Shown: in pieces, positions 36,960 through 45,685 of the stretch | Numbering within the stretch: position 1 is the first letter of the stretch | How the letters are laid out: every line of letters starts with the position of its first letter | The notes under the pieces: model-generated | The model's database searches: none | What the model was told of the DNA's origin: nothing | Seen by the model: the letters and a program-made list of their open reading frames with translations, nothing else | From: Faucicola sp902506225 | GTDB lineage: Bacteria > Pseudomonadota > Gammaproteobacteria > Pseudomonadales > Moraxellaceae | Length of the DNA: 64,000 nucleotides | Assembly (NCBI GenBank): GCA_902506225.1 | Contig: LR733345.1 | Span: 1,426,001-1,490,000 of the forward strand | Direction of reading: 5' to 3' | Translations under genes and position numbers: made by a program

Positions 36960-38303
36960 ATGCTTGCGTTAGATCTGAACAATCCCAACAATGTCTATCT
37001 CGTTCAATCGGGGTTTAATGTCCAAGATATCGAAAAATCGCCTACCTTGGTCAATTTGCTCAATCGATTCCAAGGTAACTTACTCATTGATGAGCAAGAT
37101 AGCACTGTCGCTGTCGGCGCAAAAGCCTACGGCAATACCATTCATATTGCTAAAAGTTATAAAAATTTTTTGAACATCGCCCATGAACTAGGGCACGCAA
37201 CCGGTCAATACCAACAAATCAATAGTGATAAAGACAATTTGTATCAATTCGATACGCCACAAGCCTATGGCATGGCACGCGCCAAAGCAGAGGGTGAGGC
37301 AACTTATTATGAGTTTTTGGTGGCAAAAGAATTAGGCTATCAACGGTTTGTCAAACCCTTGTGGCTTGATAACGCGGCAAAACCGCAAGATAAAGATGTG
37401 TTTGCACAAGTAGATGAAATCATGCGCCAAGCTATCAGTGAAAACGACAAAATAACCCAATTGGCAGTCCTCAACCAGAGCATGTTGCCCAGTGGGCAGC
37501 TTCATGCGCCACTTTATACGTATGATGAATACAATACCTTGGTGTTTTTGAATAACCGTTTTGCCATTTCGCGTATATCGCAAGATTATCAGCAAGCATT
37601 TGGCAAGCCACTGGATTGGAACAGTTATGAAGCCAAATCCCTTGCCAATAAAGCTAACCAGCATTTTGGCACCTTAGCTAATGACGTCATCATCAATCAC
37701 CATATTGACGGTTCTGTACTTGGAAAGCAGGGTGTAGGGGATTTATTATGGGGTAGTCAGGGGGACGATGTGCTAGTGGGTAATAGCGGTCAAGATAGGC
37801 TGCTAGGCGGTGCTGATGATGATGTGCTCATCGGCAATGCCGGTGATGATCTGCTGGTGGGTGGCACGGGCAATGATTTATATTATTTCACCAAAGGATT
37901 TGGTCATGATACCATCATCAATGTGGGCGGTGGCAAAGATACCGTTTATCTTGCGGATAGAGGCTATGACGAGATCAGCTTGGTCACTCAAGAAAAGCAG
38001 GATTTAACGCTGGATTTTGCAACTAGTTTGCCCAATGACAATAAGAATAATGATAAGCCGACTGACGATCAACTTACCATCAAAGATTTTTATTTGGGCG
38101 GCGATAACGCCATTTTAGCCATCGGTTTTGCAAAAAGCGGCAACGCCAACCCTGCGATGCTGATGCCAATCCGTCAATTAACTGGTCAATTAACAAATTT
38201 TGGCTCAGTCGCGCAGCGTGATATGACTGATTATCAGCCAGTGCTGCAAAAATCTCTTTTACAATTGGGCAAAGTCAATCTTACTGCTACAAACGATAAA
38301 TAA
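36960..38303 (+). CDS. Small RTX calcium-binding protein with zinc-peptidase motif
   Basis: A 447-residue protein of two parts. Residues 1-240 contain NIAHELGHATG, an HExxH zinc-peptidase motif (H75, E76, H79), and about 30-40 residues later EGEATYYEF, which offers Glu residues for the third ligand. Residues 256-308 hold about five RTX nonapeptide units (for example GSQGDDVLV, GNAGDDLLV, GGTGNDLYY) that bind calcium. The C-terminal 130 residues lack Cys and could hold a type I secretion signal. No N-terminal signal peptide is visible and no exporter genes are nearby. I propose a secreted RTX metallopeptidase or toxin; the function is inference. lipB starts 44 bases after its stop. Confidence 0.75.
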   Translation: MLALDLNNPNNVYLVQSGFNVQDIEKSPTLVNLLNRFQGNLLIDEQDSTVAVGAKAYGNTIHIAKSYKNFLNIAHELGHATGQYQQINSDKDNLYQFDTPQAYGMARAKAEGEATYYEFLVAKELGYQRFVKPLWLDNAAKPQDKDVFAQVDEIMRQAISENDKITQLAVLNQSMLPSGQLHAPLYTYDEYNTLVFLNNRFAISRISQDYQQAFGKPLDWNSYEAKSLANKANQHFGTLANDVIINHHIDGSVLGKQGVGDLLWGSQGDDVLVGNSGQDRLLGGADDDVLIGNAGDDLLVGGTGNDLYYFTKGFGHDTIINVGGGKDTVYLADRGYDEISLVTQEKQDLTLDFATSLPNDNKNNDKPTDDQLTIKDFYLGGDNAILAIGFAKSGNANPAMLMPIRQLTGQLTNFGSVAQRDMTDYQPVLQKSLLQLGKVNLTATNDK

Positions 38304-38347
38304 GCGGTTTGTCACACAACCGCAAAAAGCCAATGCAAGGAAATGCG

Positions 38348-39028
38348 ATGTTACCATTAGAAATTAAATATTTGCAAAACGCTCAATATGAACCCACCCA
38401 TGCAGCGATGCTGGCACGCGTGTTATCGCGTATCGAGCAAAAAAAATCTGCCAGCAGCGAGCAGGCGCAGCTTAGCGCTGATGAGTTATGGATTGTGGAC
38501 CACGAAAATGTGTTTACACTGGGTCAAGCGGGCAAACCTGAACATATTTTGCAAAGAGATAATACCCCCATTATCCACACCGATCGTGGCGGTCAAGTCA
38601 CTTGGCACGGTCATGGGCAGTTGGTGGTGTATTTTTTATTTGATTTAAATGCGTTGGGGTGGGGCGTGCGCGATTTGGTCAGCAAAGCTGAAAACATCAT
38701 CATTGATGTCATCACGCCTTATTTGCCGCCAGATTTTTATGCCAAAGCGCGTGCGGATGCACCAGGGGTGTATGTGTATAACCAAGACGATTTAGAACTT
38801 GGTAAAATTGCGTCATTGGGATTTAAGATAAAACACGGCTTTAGTTATCATGGCATCGCCATCAATGTACAAAATGATTTGACCCCGTTTCAAATGATTA
38901 ACCCTTGTGGCTATGCCGGCATGACCATGCTGCGTCTAGCAGATTTTGCGGATGTGGATTATCAAGCATTTACCCAACAATTCATCAACCGTGTCAACCA
39001 AGAACGTCAATTTAGCCTAAGCAAATAA
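38348..39028 (+). CDS. lipB: Octanoyl-ACP:protein N-octanoyltransferase LipB
   Basis: Moves octanoyl groups from acyl carrier protein to lipoyl domains in the first step of lipoate synthesis. DRGGQVTWHGHGQLVVY carries the conserved Arg-Gly-Gly and His segment, and GKIASLGFKIKHGFSYHG the catalytic Lys; NPCGYAGMTMLRL holds the catalytic Cys. The start at 38348 has AAGGA 6 bases upstream and gives 226 residues; the frame is open to 38309. lipA, its usual partner, is not next to it. Confidence 0.95.
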   Translation: MLPLEIKYLQNAQYEPTHAAMLARVLSRIEQKKSASSEQAQLSADELWIVDHENVFTLGQAGKPEHILQRDNTPIIHTDRGGQVTWHGHGQLVVYFLFDLNALGWGVRDLVSKAENIIIDVITPYLPPDFYAKARADAPGVYVYNQDDLELGKIASLGFKIKHGFSYHGIAINVQNDLTPFQMINPCGYAGMTMLRLADFADVDYQAFTQQFINRVNQERQFSLSK

Positions 39029-39074
39029 AATTTTACTAGAGGCTTAAATATAAGCGCCTTTAATATAAATGTCT

Positions 39075-40028
39075 TTAATTCAACGATTGGTTAGAGTAGG
39101 TGATGCCTTTAGCTTCATACACTTGGTAAGTCGCCTGCAGTAAGTCATCAATATACGGATTGGATTGGTGTGCCAACACATTCATAAAAATCGGGGTTGT
39201 CGCATCTTCGTGACGTAGACGATGATAATGAATTTGCTCAGTACGGACGGTTTTTAAACTATCAGGTACTAAGGTGATACCTTCACCTGCCGCCACCAAG
39301 CCCAAAGCGATTTGGATATCGCGCACTTTGGTGGTCAAATGAGGTGACAACTGATGGCGAGCAAACAAATACATGAGTTGGTCAGTTTCGCCATTAAATA
39401 GCGGATTTTGCAGGATTGGCAAGGGCGTGCGATGATACAAAATAAGCGTATCTTCTAGCAGCTCTTTGAATGCGATGCCGATATCATCCGGGCGTAATGC
39501 CAAGGGGTGCGCCATTGGCAGCGCCACCACGAAGCGTTCATGACGTAAAAATATCTGTTGTACAAAGTTGTCATTGTGCCGAAATCTTCCAAACCCCACA
39601 TCAATGTCTCCCGACTTTAGCGCTGACATTTGCTGCTCTGAATTGATTTCGACCAGTTTGATATCCAAATTGGGGTGTCGCTGTTTGACTGTAGAAATAA
39701 TCTCAGGCAACAAACCATATAGCACCGAGGCGACAAATCCAATCGTCAAATGATTGCTTCGATGCGGCTGGGCAAAGCGCCGAGTCAACTCACGGGCTTG
39801 CTCAAGTTGTAATAATATTGGCTCAATCTGTGCCAAAAAAAAATGCCCCGCTGCTGTTAAAGTCATTGGGCGGTGATAGCGATCCAGCAGTTCGACACCC
39901 AGCTCGCTTTCAAGTTGCTGGACATGGCGGCTTAACGATGGCTGTGATATAGCCAAGGTTTTGGCAGCTTGGCTAAAACTGCCTGCTTTTGCCACTACCA
40001 CAAAATAGGTAAGTTGGGAAATATCCAT
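39075..40028 (-). CDS. LysR-family transcriptional regulator
   Basis: A 317-residue regulator with the N-terminal winged helix-turn-helix (FVVVAKAGSFSQAAKTLAIS then QPSLSRHVQQLE) and a periplasmic-binding-type effector domain, LTIGFVASVLYGLLPEI onward. The start at 40028 matches the family's usual first residue; a TTG at 40040 is an alternative. The C-terminal domain resembles the aromatic-degradation type of regulator (BenM/CatM-like), but with no target operon beside it the effector is unknown. It diverges from the DUF805 gene, and two copies of AAATCAATGT lie in the gap. Confidence 0.88.
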   Translation of the reverse strand: MDISQLTYFVVVAKAGSFSQAAKTLAISQPSLSRHVQQLESELGVELLDRYHRPMTLTAAGHFFLAQIEPILLQLEQARELTRRFAQPHRSNHLTIGFVASVLYGLLPEIISTVKQRHPNLDIKLVEINSEQQMSALKSGDIDVGFGRFRHNDNFVQQIFLRHERFVVALPMAHPLALRPDDIGIAFKELLEDTLILYHRTPLPILQNPLFNGETDQLMYLFARHQLSPHLTTKVRDIQIALGLVAAGEGITLVPDSLKTVRTEQIHYHRLRHEDATTPIFMNVLAHQSNPYIDDLLQATYQVYEAKGITYSNQSLN

Positions 40029-40230
40029 ATCAATACTCAATGATCATTACAGCGTTGTGTTATCGGGGTTAAAAACTGTTTACTCATTCAATAAATTTGC
40101 TATCAAGCCAAACCGTTAAATCAATGTCACTAAATCAATGTTACAAAAAATGTCAAATTTATGTCCCCATTTCAAGATATTCTAACCAGTATATTATAGA
40201 ATTTGGGCAATACTACGTTAAAAATATTAT

Positions 40231-40285
40231 GCTAAAAACATTAAGCTAAAAACATTAAGCTAAAAACATTAAGCTAAAAAAACAG
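40231..40285. repeat. 14-bp tandem repeats upstream of the DUF805 gene
   Basis: Three exact copies and a partial copy of GCTAAAAACATTAA, with a weaker copy before, directly upstream of the DUF805 start in the gap shared with the LysR gene. They could affect promoter spacing. Confidence 0.9.
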
Positions 40286-40313
40286 TTTAAACCTCTAGAT
40301 TAAGTTGCTCATT

Positions 40314-41444
40314 ATGGCCATCCGTCTACCCAAGCCAAAAAAAGCCCAGTCTTTACCTCCGATTGAGCCCAGTTTCGATAATATGCATCAAGTTGATGAA
40401 ATGCAAGCTGATGAAATAATTGCAACTGAAGCTAGTACGTCTTTTGTCACGTTAACCGAGATACATGAAGGCTTTAATAATCGTCGGTTTTTTGATTGGC
40501 ACGGTCGGGTTAGCCGTGTTCAGTTTTTAGCGTATTCCACCTTCAATGCGTTGATAGCATTAATGCTGGTCGCTTTGTTATTTGTGATGATTGGTGGCTT
40601 TCAGGGCATGGTGAATGCCAGTAGTGAGCAGTTGCCTATGAGTTTGCTTGGCGCAAGTAGTGTGGGTGTGGCAGTTTTGTTTTATCTACAGCTTGCCGTT
40701 AGCAAACGACGCTTCAATGACCTTAACAAAACAGGGTGGCTTGCGCTATTGATGCTAGTGCCTGGGGTAAATATCTTAGTTTACCTTTACCTGCTAGCAG
40801 TCGAAGGAACGGCAGGCGCCAATTATTATGGCTTACCTGCTAGACCTGCTACCCAGTTAAAAACGGTACTAATGGTATTGATTCCGCTTTTAGTCATATC
40901 ACTCATCGGTTTGTTAACCCAAGTTGTCGTGCCCAGCTATCAGAGTTATCACAGTGATCAAGCGATGAAAAATAGTAGAGACGCTCAAAACAATGTCATT
41001 GTAACGGCAACAAAACCTAGCCAATCGGCGCAGACATTGCCTGCAACTGCTTCAGCGGTTGCTGCCTCGACCACTCAACCAGAGAATTTAAGAACAGAAG
41101 CGGTGGTAATTACCGGTGAGCAATTAGGAAACGGCGTAGCTTCCACCCCACAACCCACCGCGCCAGCGAACGTCAATCCCGCTACAACCACCAATCAAGT
41201 ATCAGACACGCTCGCCAACACCCCAAGTATGACTAATCAGATGCCTGAGGCGCCAATTGACACCGCTAATCCCAATACCCCAAATCCTAATAGCTCAAAT
41301 CCCAATAACCTAAATCAAGGTTCAAATGAGCGCGCGCAGACGGGCAGTAATCCAACAACGAATGCCCCTAATAGTCAAGGGGTGGTTTCTTATGAAGACT
41401 TTGTCAAAGCCTCTGAACAACAAATATTTATCGATAGAAGATAA
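40314..41444 (+). CDS. DUF805-domain inner-membrane protein with long polar tail
   Basis: Membrane protein of 376 residues. The central part, NRRFFDWHGRVSRVQFLAY followed by several hydrophobic stretches and KRRFNDLNKTGWLALLMLVP with an NYYGLP-like segment, matches the DUF805 pattern (YhaH type), a family of unknown function. A further membrane segment is near residues 185-210. The C-terminal 160 residues are Thr/Ala/Pro/Asn-rich, probably extracytoplasmic or disordered. They include three NPN-type repeats encoded by 15-bp units. The frame is open from a TTG at 40305. Confidence 0.8.
   Translation: MAIRLPKPKKAQSLPPIEPSFDNMHQVDEMQADEIIATEASTSFVTLTEIHEGFNNRRFFDWHGRVSRVQFLAYSTFNALIALMLVALLFVMIGGFQGMVNASSEQLPMSLLGASSVGVAVLFYLQLAVSKRRFNDLNKTGWLALLMLVPGVNILVYLYLLAVEGTAGANYYGLPARPATQLKTVLMVLIPLLVISLIGLLTQVVVPSYQSYHSDQAMKNSRDAQNNVIVTATKPSQSAQTLPATASAVAASTTQPENLRTEAVVITGEQLGNGVASTPQPTAPANVNPATTTNQVSDTLANTPSMTNQMPEAPIDTANPNTPNPNSSNPNNLNQGSNERAQTGSNPTTNAPNSQGVVSYEDFVKASEQQIFIDRR
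41268..41312 (+). repeat. Three 15-bp tandem repeats in the DUF805 gene
   Basis: Units resembling AATCCCAATACCCCA, giving an Asn/Pro-rich NPNxP/S peptide near the C terminus. The sequence resembles the 15-bp unit upstream of pgeF. Confidence 0.8.
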
Positions 41445-41658
41445 TTTGTTTAAAGCTAAGGCTAAATGAATGCTTTAATCCTGACCAAAGTGTAAATTGA
41501 TTGTCAATAAATTTAACTATGCACGATTTACAAACGGTTTCAAATCTGCACATTTGCTAATACAAGTTAGCTAAGTATAACAAAACCACAATCAAACCTA
41601 TGATTAAATAACGCCGCGATATCCCTATAATGTTACCTATCAAGAAGGGGTATTTAAC

Positions 41659-42072
41659 ATGAAGATTAACAAAACACATGGCAATATAAGGAGTGGCTTA
41701 GCATCTCAAAATTTGGCGTCTCAATTAGTTTTTGCTGACGTGCTTGAGCATGATTATCGCCAAGCGACCGTCAAATCGTTATTACCGAGTTCGACTAATC
41801 CTCAAACTTATTTGGCAGATTATTCATCTAATTTTTTTACCATAAAAGATGAGGACAATCACTTAACAAGAGACTTACGATTTAAAGATATTTTTAAAAA
41901 GTCTGCAAAGTTACCAAGAAAATCAGCCATAGATGATTCGACGGATGATTTGACAACCGATAACAAAATCGATAATGAATCTTGGCGACATCATCGTAAA
42001 TGGCTTAGTGTCGTCTTTATGATTTGGTTTTTTTTAGCGGTTGGTTTATTGCTAAACGCTGCCTACTATTAA
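41659..42072 (+). CDS. Hypothetical tail-anchored membrane protein
   Basis: Unrecognised 137-residue protein. The first 110 residues are polar, rich in Ser, Asp and Lys, with no clear domain. The last 22 (WLSVVFMIWFFLAVGLLLNA) form a single membrane segment, so the protein is likely anchored by its C terminus with the rest in the cytoplasm. Upstream is AAGAAGGGG at a somewhat long distance. A terminator follows. It lies in a run of three genes of unknown function between lysR and tolQ. Confidence 0.7.
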   Translation: MKINKTHGNIRSGLASQNLASQLVFADVLEHDYRQATVKSLLPSSTNPQTYLADYSSNFFTIKDEDNHLTRDLRFKDIFKKSAKLPRKSAIDDSTDDLTTDNKIDNESWRHHRKWLSVVFMIWFFLAVGLLLNAAYY

Positions 42073-42105
42073 CTAAAACTATTAGTTACAACAGTTTTTT
42101 AGATG

Positions 42106-42139
42106 AATCATTGCATTTCACCATGTAATGATTTTTTTT
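42106..42139 (+). terminator. Probable terminator after the tail-anchored protein gene
   Basis: AATCATTGCA pairs with TGTAATGATT (one mismatch) around an 8-base loop, followed by a run of eight T. Confidence 0.72.
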
Positions 42140-42209
42140 GGCTCAAATGCATGAAAAAAGTTTTATAATGAAGCAATTGTGATAAACCAACCAGTTAAAA
42201 GGAAATCGC

Positions 42210-42956
42210 TTGCTAGTCACTCAAACGGATGCTAATACGCAAACTATCGATTCAACACTCGATAATCAAACTAGAACTAAAAACAATACAATCATAGACT
42301 TGCTTGCGCTTATTACCGATACCATGCCGCAGTGGAAAGTGCATCGGTGTCAAGTGACGGACGGGGTTATCTCACAGCACCTGCCTATGAAATTTATTTA
42401 CCATTATGAGTATTTATCCGACCTGCTCAAACTGCAGCATCCGTTAAATGGTCAATTGTTAGCAAGCTTTGATCGATTGCTGACGCGAGAGCAATTTGCG
42501 CAAATGCTTGGCATTCATCTGAGCCAAGTAGTCAATCCTTGGCAAATAAAGTTTGCTGGCAAATTGGTGGTGTTTTACCAACAACCTGATATTGCCTTGC
42601 GTTTGCATTGGGTGAATACTAGCAAAGCATTTGAGCCTATCTACCTCTCATCAAAATTATCTCAAACAGAAGCTTTGCCCTATGCGATTGATAATGCTTT
42701 TACCAATTGGCAGATTACCGGGGTAGAAATTATTCAAAAAAATCCGCAGGTTGAGCTTGTGTATGACGGTGATGAAACCAATGGCACCCAATCCATTTTG
42801 CCTTCCGCCCAATTTGTGCCCGTGCCTACGCCGTTAGCCCATTGGATGATGGCATATTTTCAGTCGCATCCTGTCATTGCCAATGAATGGTTGGCACTAA
42901 TCAAATCAGAAGCGCAATTTTATGCCCGAACACAGCAGTTTATTGCCGAGCCATGA
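42210..42956 (+). CDS. Conserved-looking hypothetical protein with TTG start
   Basis: Unrecognised protein of 248 residues, apparently soluble and cytoplasmic. The start is a TTG with AAAAGGA 6 bases upstream, which decides it, and a TATAAT sits at 42164-42169. Residues 1-30 are Thr/Asn/Gln-rich; after that the composition is that of a mixed alpha/beta fold with many Trp and Pro. It sits just upstream of tolQ, where ybgC is found in many other bacteria, but it does not look like a YbgC thioesterase. No function is proposed. Confidence 0.72.
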   Translation: MLVTQTDANTQTIDSTLDNQTRTKNNTIIDLLALITDTMPQWKVHRCQVTDGVISQHLPMKFIYHYEYLSDLLKLQHPLNGQLLASFDRLLTREQFAQMLGIHLSQVVNPWQIKFAGKLVVFYQQPDIALRLHWVNTSKAFEPIYLSSKLSQTEALPYAIDNAFTNWQITGVEIIQKNPQVELVYDGDETNGTQSILPSAQFVPVPTPLAHWMMAYFQSHPVIANEWLALIKSEAQFYARTQQFIAEP

Positions 42957-43144
42957 CTTTTATAAGTAGCTTTTTAGCCTTAGCTTTTAGTCATAGCAGC
43001 CATGCCATTATCAATACTAGCGAAGCCCCAAAATTTTTATACGATTAGCCAATGTTATTGGTTACAATATGCTTATGTTAATTCTAGTGCTCGACCTTAT
43101 AATTGCACTAGTTTTTGGTTTCAATCGGGTATTGCTGGCAGGCT

Positions 43145-43171
43145 GTTGACAAGCTGTCATCAAAATATTTA
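43145..43171 (+). promoter_or_regulatory. Candidate tolQ promoter
   Basis: TTGACA at 43145-43150 is followed at about 15-17 bases by TATTTA (43166-43171). Two copies of TATTTAGTGATTT follow, downstream, before the tolQ start. Confidence 0.35.
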
Positions 43172-43227
43172 GTGATTTATATTTAAATTTATATTTAGTG
43201 ATTTGGATGGTTGGGAAAGCATAACTT

Positions 43228-43956
43228 ATGGAAGGCTCGATTGATCTCGTTAGTTTGGTAACGCACGCCAGTATTTTCGTCAAAATTATCATGGGTATTT
43301 TATTATTTGCTTCTTTATTGTGTTGGGTCACTATTTTTCGTTTAAGTAGTCGCTTGGCAGTTGCCTCGCGCGCGGATAATTATTTTGAGAACACCTTTTG
43401 GTCAGGGGTTGAATTGCCGACCCTATACAAAGGCGTTCAAGGTAATCCTGATAGAAGTGGACTTGAGCAAATCTTTTTTATTGGCTTTAGTGAGTTTTTA
43501 AAACTGCTCAAAAATACCCAAGCCCGTAGTGAAATTATTGAAGGCGTGGAGCGCAAACTTCGCGTTGGCTTGGGGCGTCAACAGCTCGAGCTTGAGCAAG
43601 GATTGCCGTTACTAGCCAGTATTGCCTCGGTCTCGCCTTATATCGGTCTGCTTGGTACGGTCTGGGGGATTATGACGGCTTTTATGGGCTTATCGACTTC
43701 TTCGCAAGCCACATTGGCTGCGGTTGCCCCTGGTATTGCCGAAGCCTTGATTGCCACGGCGCTCGGCTTGTTTGCTGCGATTCCAGCGGCACTGGCTTTC
43801 AACCACTTTACCGCAAAAAACGATAAAGTTTATCAAAGTCGTAGCTTGTTCTGTGATGAGATGACAGGTATGTTGTTGCGACAAACTGTGGATACGGCTA
43901 CCAACTTACCGACAGGGATGAATTCACCTGCCATGATGCCACCGCTCGCTCGCTAG
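43228..43956 (+). CDS. tolQ: Tol-Pal system proton channel subunit TolQ
   Basis: Inner-membrane protein that with TolR uses the proton gradient to energise TolA during outer-membrane constriction. The 242 residues have the three expected membrane spans (about 15-37, 130-155 and 165-190), with LLASIASVSPYIGLLGTVWG and APGIAEALIATALGLFAAIP typical of the MotA/TolQ/ExbB family. It opens the tolQ-tolR-tolA-tolB run. Confidence 0.95.
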   Translation: MEGSIDLVSLVTHASIFVKIIMGILLFASLLCWVTIFRLSSRLAVASRADNYFENTFWSGVELPTLYKGVQGNPDRSGLEQIFFIGFSEFLKLLKNTQARSEIIEGVERKLRVGLGRQQLELEQGLPLLASIASVSPYIGLLGTVWGIMTAFMGLSTSSQATLAAVAPGIAEALIATALGLFAAIPAALAFNHFTAKNDKVYQSRSLFCDEMTGMLLRQTVDTATNLPTGMNSPAMMPPLAR

Positions 43957-44022
43957 ATAAATAAACGCTAAATGCTAAATCTAAATGAATGTTAGATAAA
44001 TTTTATTGAACAACTTGACACT

Positions 44023-44490
44023 ATGAAAGCAAACCCTTACAGCCGTAACCGTCCACAAAAACTCAATGCAAGTATGAATGTGGTGCCTTACATTGACGTT
44101 ATGTTGGTGCTGCTTGTTATATTTATGGTGACCGCGCCCATGCTAACGACGGGGGTAGATATTGATTTGCCAAAAGCGCAGACCAAATCACTACAGCAAG
44201 GCACGCAGTTACCGGTGATTGTGTCACTAAAATCTGATGGACAACTATATTTAAGTACCCAAGACAAAACCGATGAGCCAATGAGCGAAGAGGTACTAAT
44301 CGCCACTTTGAATAATTTACAATCTCAGCCTCAATATCAGTTCGATGGTAAGCCCAATGTCAATGTGATGATTAATGCCGATCAAAATAACCAATATGGG
44401 GATATTATCCAATTGATGGCAAACTTGCAGCAAGCGGGCATTCAAAAGGTTGGCTTGTTAACGGCACCGCCAAAACCAGCCAGCAAGTAG
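44023..44490 (+). CDS. tolR: Tol-Pal system protein TolR
   Basis: ExbD/TolR-type protein with one N-terminal membrane segment. NVVPYIDVMLVLLVIFMVTA holds the proton-path Asp (D25), followed by PMLTTGVDIDLPKA and a periplasmic domain. The 155 residues are normal. It lies 66 bases after tolQ. The spacer to tolA contains degenerate 16-bp repeats. Confidence 0.95.
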   Translation: MKANPYSRNRPQKLNASMNVVPYIDVMLVLLVIFMVTAPMLTTGVDIDLPKAQTKSLQQGTQLPVIVSLKSDGQLYLSTQDKTDEPMSEEVLIATLNNLQSQPQYQFDGKPNVNVMINADQNNQYGDIIQLMANLQQAGIQKVGLLTAPPKPASK

Positions 44491-44568
44491 CCTTTTAATC
44501 AAGCAGCTTTTTAACGAAGTGGCTTTTTAATCAAATAGCCTTTTAATACGGTGAGCTTTTAATTTTTG
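44489..44568 (+). repeat. Degenerate 16-17-bp repeats between tolR and tolA
   Basis: About five units resembling AGCCTTTTAATCAAGT run from the tolR stop through the gap. No hairpin is evident. Confidence 0.7.
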
Positions 44569-44606
44569 GTTGAACATTTTTGCTAGAATAAGGAAATACT
44601 GAGACG

Positions 44607-45572
44607 ATGTATGCTGAAGTGACCTCAGTCTATGTACCCGTCAAAACACCCGATTACCCGGTATGGGCGATTGTGCTCAGTGCCATTGCCCATGCGTTGG
44701 TGGTTGGGTTATTGTTTTTCTTTTATCATAATGCGCCGCCCGCGCCTATGGAAACATCGTTGATTACCCCCGAGCAGTTGTCGGCGATGCAAGGGCAAAT
44801 CAAAGCCAATCAACAAAATGCGCTTGCGCTAAACCAAGCCACGGATGGCGAGATGGCTGGTGCGCCCAAACCGTCTTTAAACTCCCAAACCCTATCAACT
44901 GTGCCAATGAACCCGCCCCCTTCGACTTCAACCAATCAAATTGAAACGGTGAAAGATAATTTGGCCGCCAAGCAGGCGCAATGGGAAAAAGAGCAGGCGC
45001 TATTTGCTGAAAAGCTAGACCGGGAAGTAGCAGCTGAAAGACAGAGTGTGATTGATGAATTAAACCAGCGCAATGAAACCCAGCACCGAAATCTGCAAGA
45101 TTATAAAATTGCCGAAAGCAATATTGATGAGGTAAAAAACGAAATACGCGCCAACAATGCCGCCTATAATAAAAGTCTCAATGCCAATAGCGAGCGGCAA
45201 AGTGACAATAGTATCAAGTCACTGGATTTGGGTAAAGATGGTCACTCTACAGGTGCAGGGCAATCACAATCATCTGGCGCTCAAGGTTCCAGCAGACGTG
45301 GTGGTGCATCGGGTGGGAGCTCGGCAGGCTATGTCAGCCAAGTCATGGCGATGATTGATGCAAACTGGAATGTACCAACCAATAGTAATGGCAATTCATT
45401 AACGGCGTCATTTAGCATTGCTGCGGATGGTACAATTAGTAATATTACTATTCGCGGCAGTAGTGATGCCGCTTTTAAAGCAAGCTTACAACAAGCAATC
45501 AACCAATCAAGTCCACTGCCACCCCCGCCAAATGGGGCAAGAAGCATGACGGGCAATTTTAGAGCCAAATAG
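44607..45572 (+). CDS. tolA: Tol-Pal system protein TolA
   Basis: Spans the periplasm from the inner membrane to TolB and the outer membrane. The 321 residues show a membrane segment at about 18-40, a coiled-coil-forming region rich in Gln, Glu and Asn (about 110-200), a Gly/Ser-rich hinge (about 210-235), and a C-terminal TonB/TolA domain (GYVSQVMAMIDANWNVP, ASFSIAADGTISN). The central helix is shorter than in E. coli TolA, which is 421 residues. Confidence 0.92.
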   Translation: MYAEVTSVYVPVKTPDYPVWAIVLSAIAHALVVGLLFFFYHNAPPAPMETSLITPEQLSAMQGQIKANQQNALALNQATDGEMAGAPKPSLNSQTLSTVPMNPPPSTSTNQIETVKDNLAAKQAQWEKEQALFAEKLDREVAAERQSVIDELNQRNETQHRNLQDYKIAESNIDEVKNEIRANNAAYNKSLNANSERQSDNSIKSLDLGKDGHSTGAGQSQSSGAQGSSRRGGASGGSSAGYVSQVMAMIDANWNVPTNSNGNSLTASFSIAADGTISNITIRGSSDAAFKASLQQAINQSSPLPPPPNGARSMTGNFRAK

Positions 45573-45685
45573 TAAAGCTAAGTAGTGTTGTAGCGTCTAG
45601 CCTTGCGCAATCTTTTTTGGCGATCAAAACAATGCTATTATCTGAAAACCACTTTTTTAATAATTATAAATATTGCAGGCTAATT

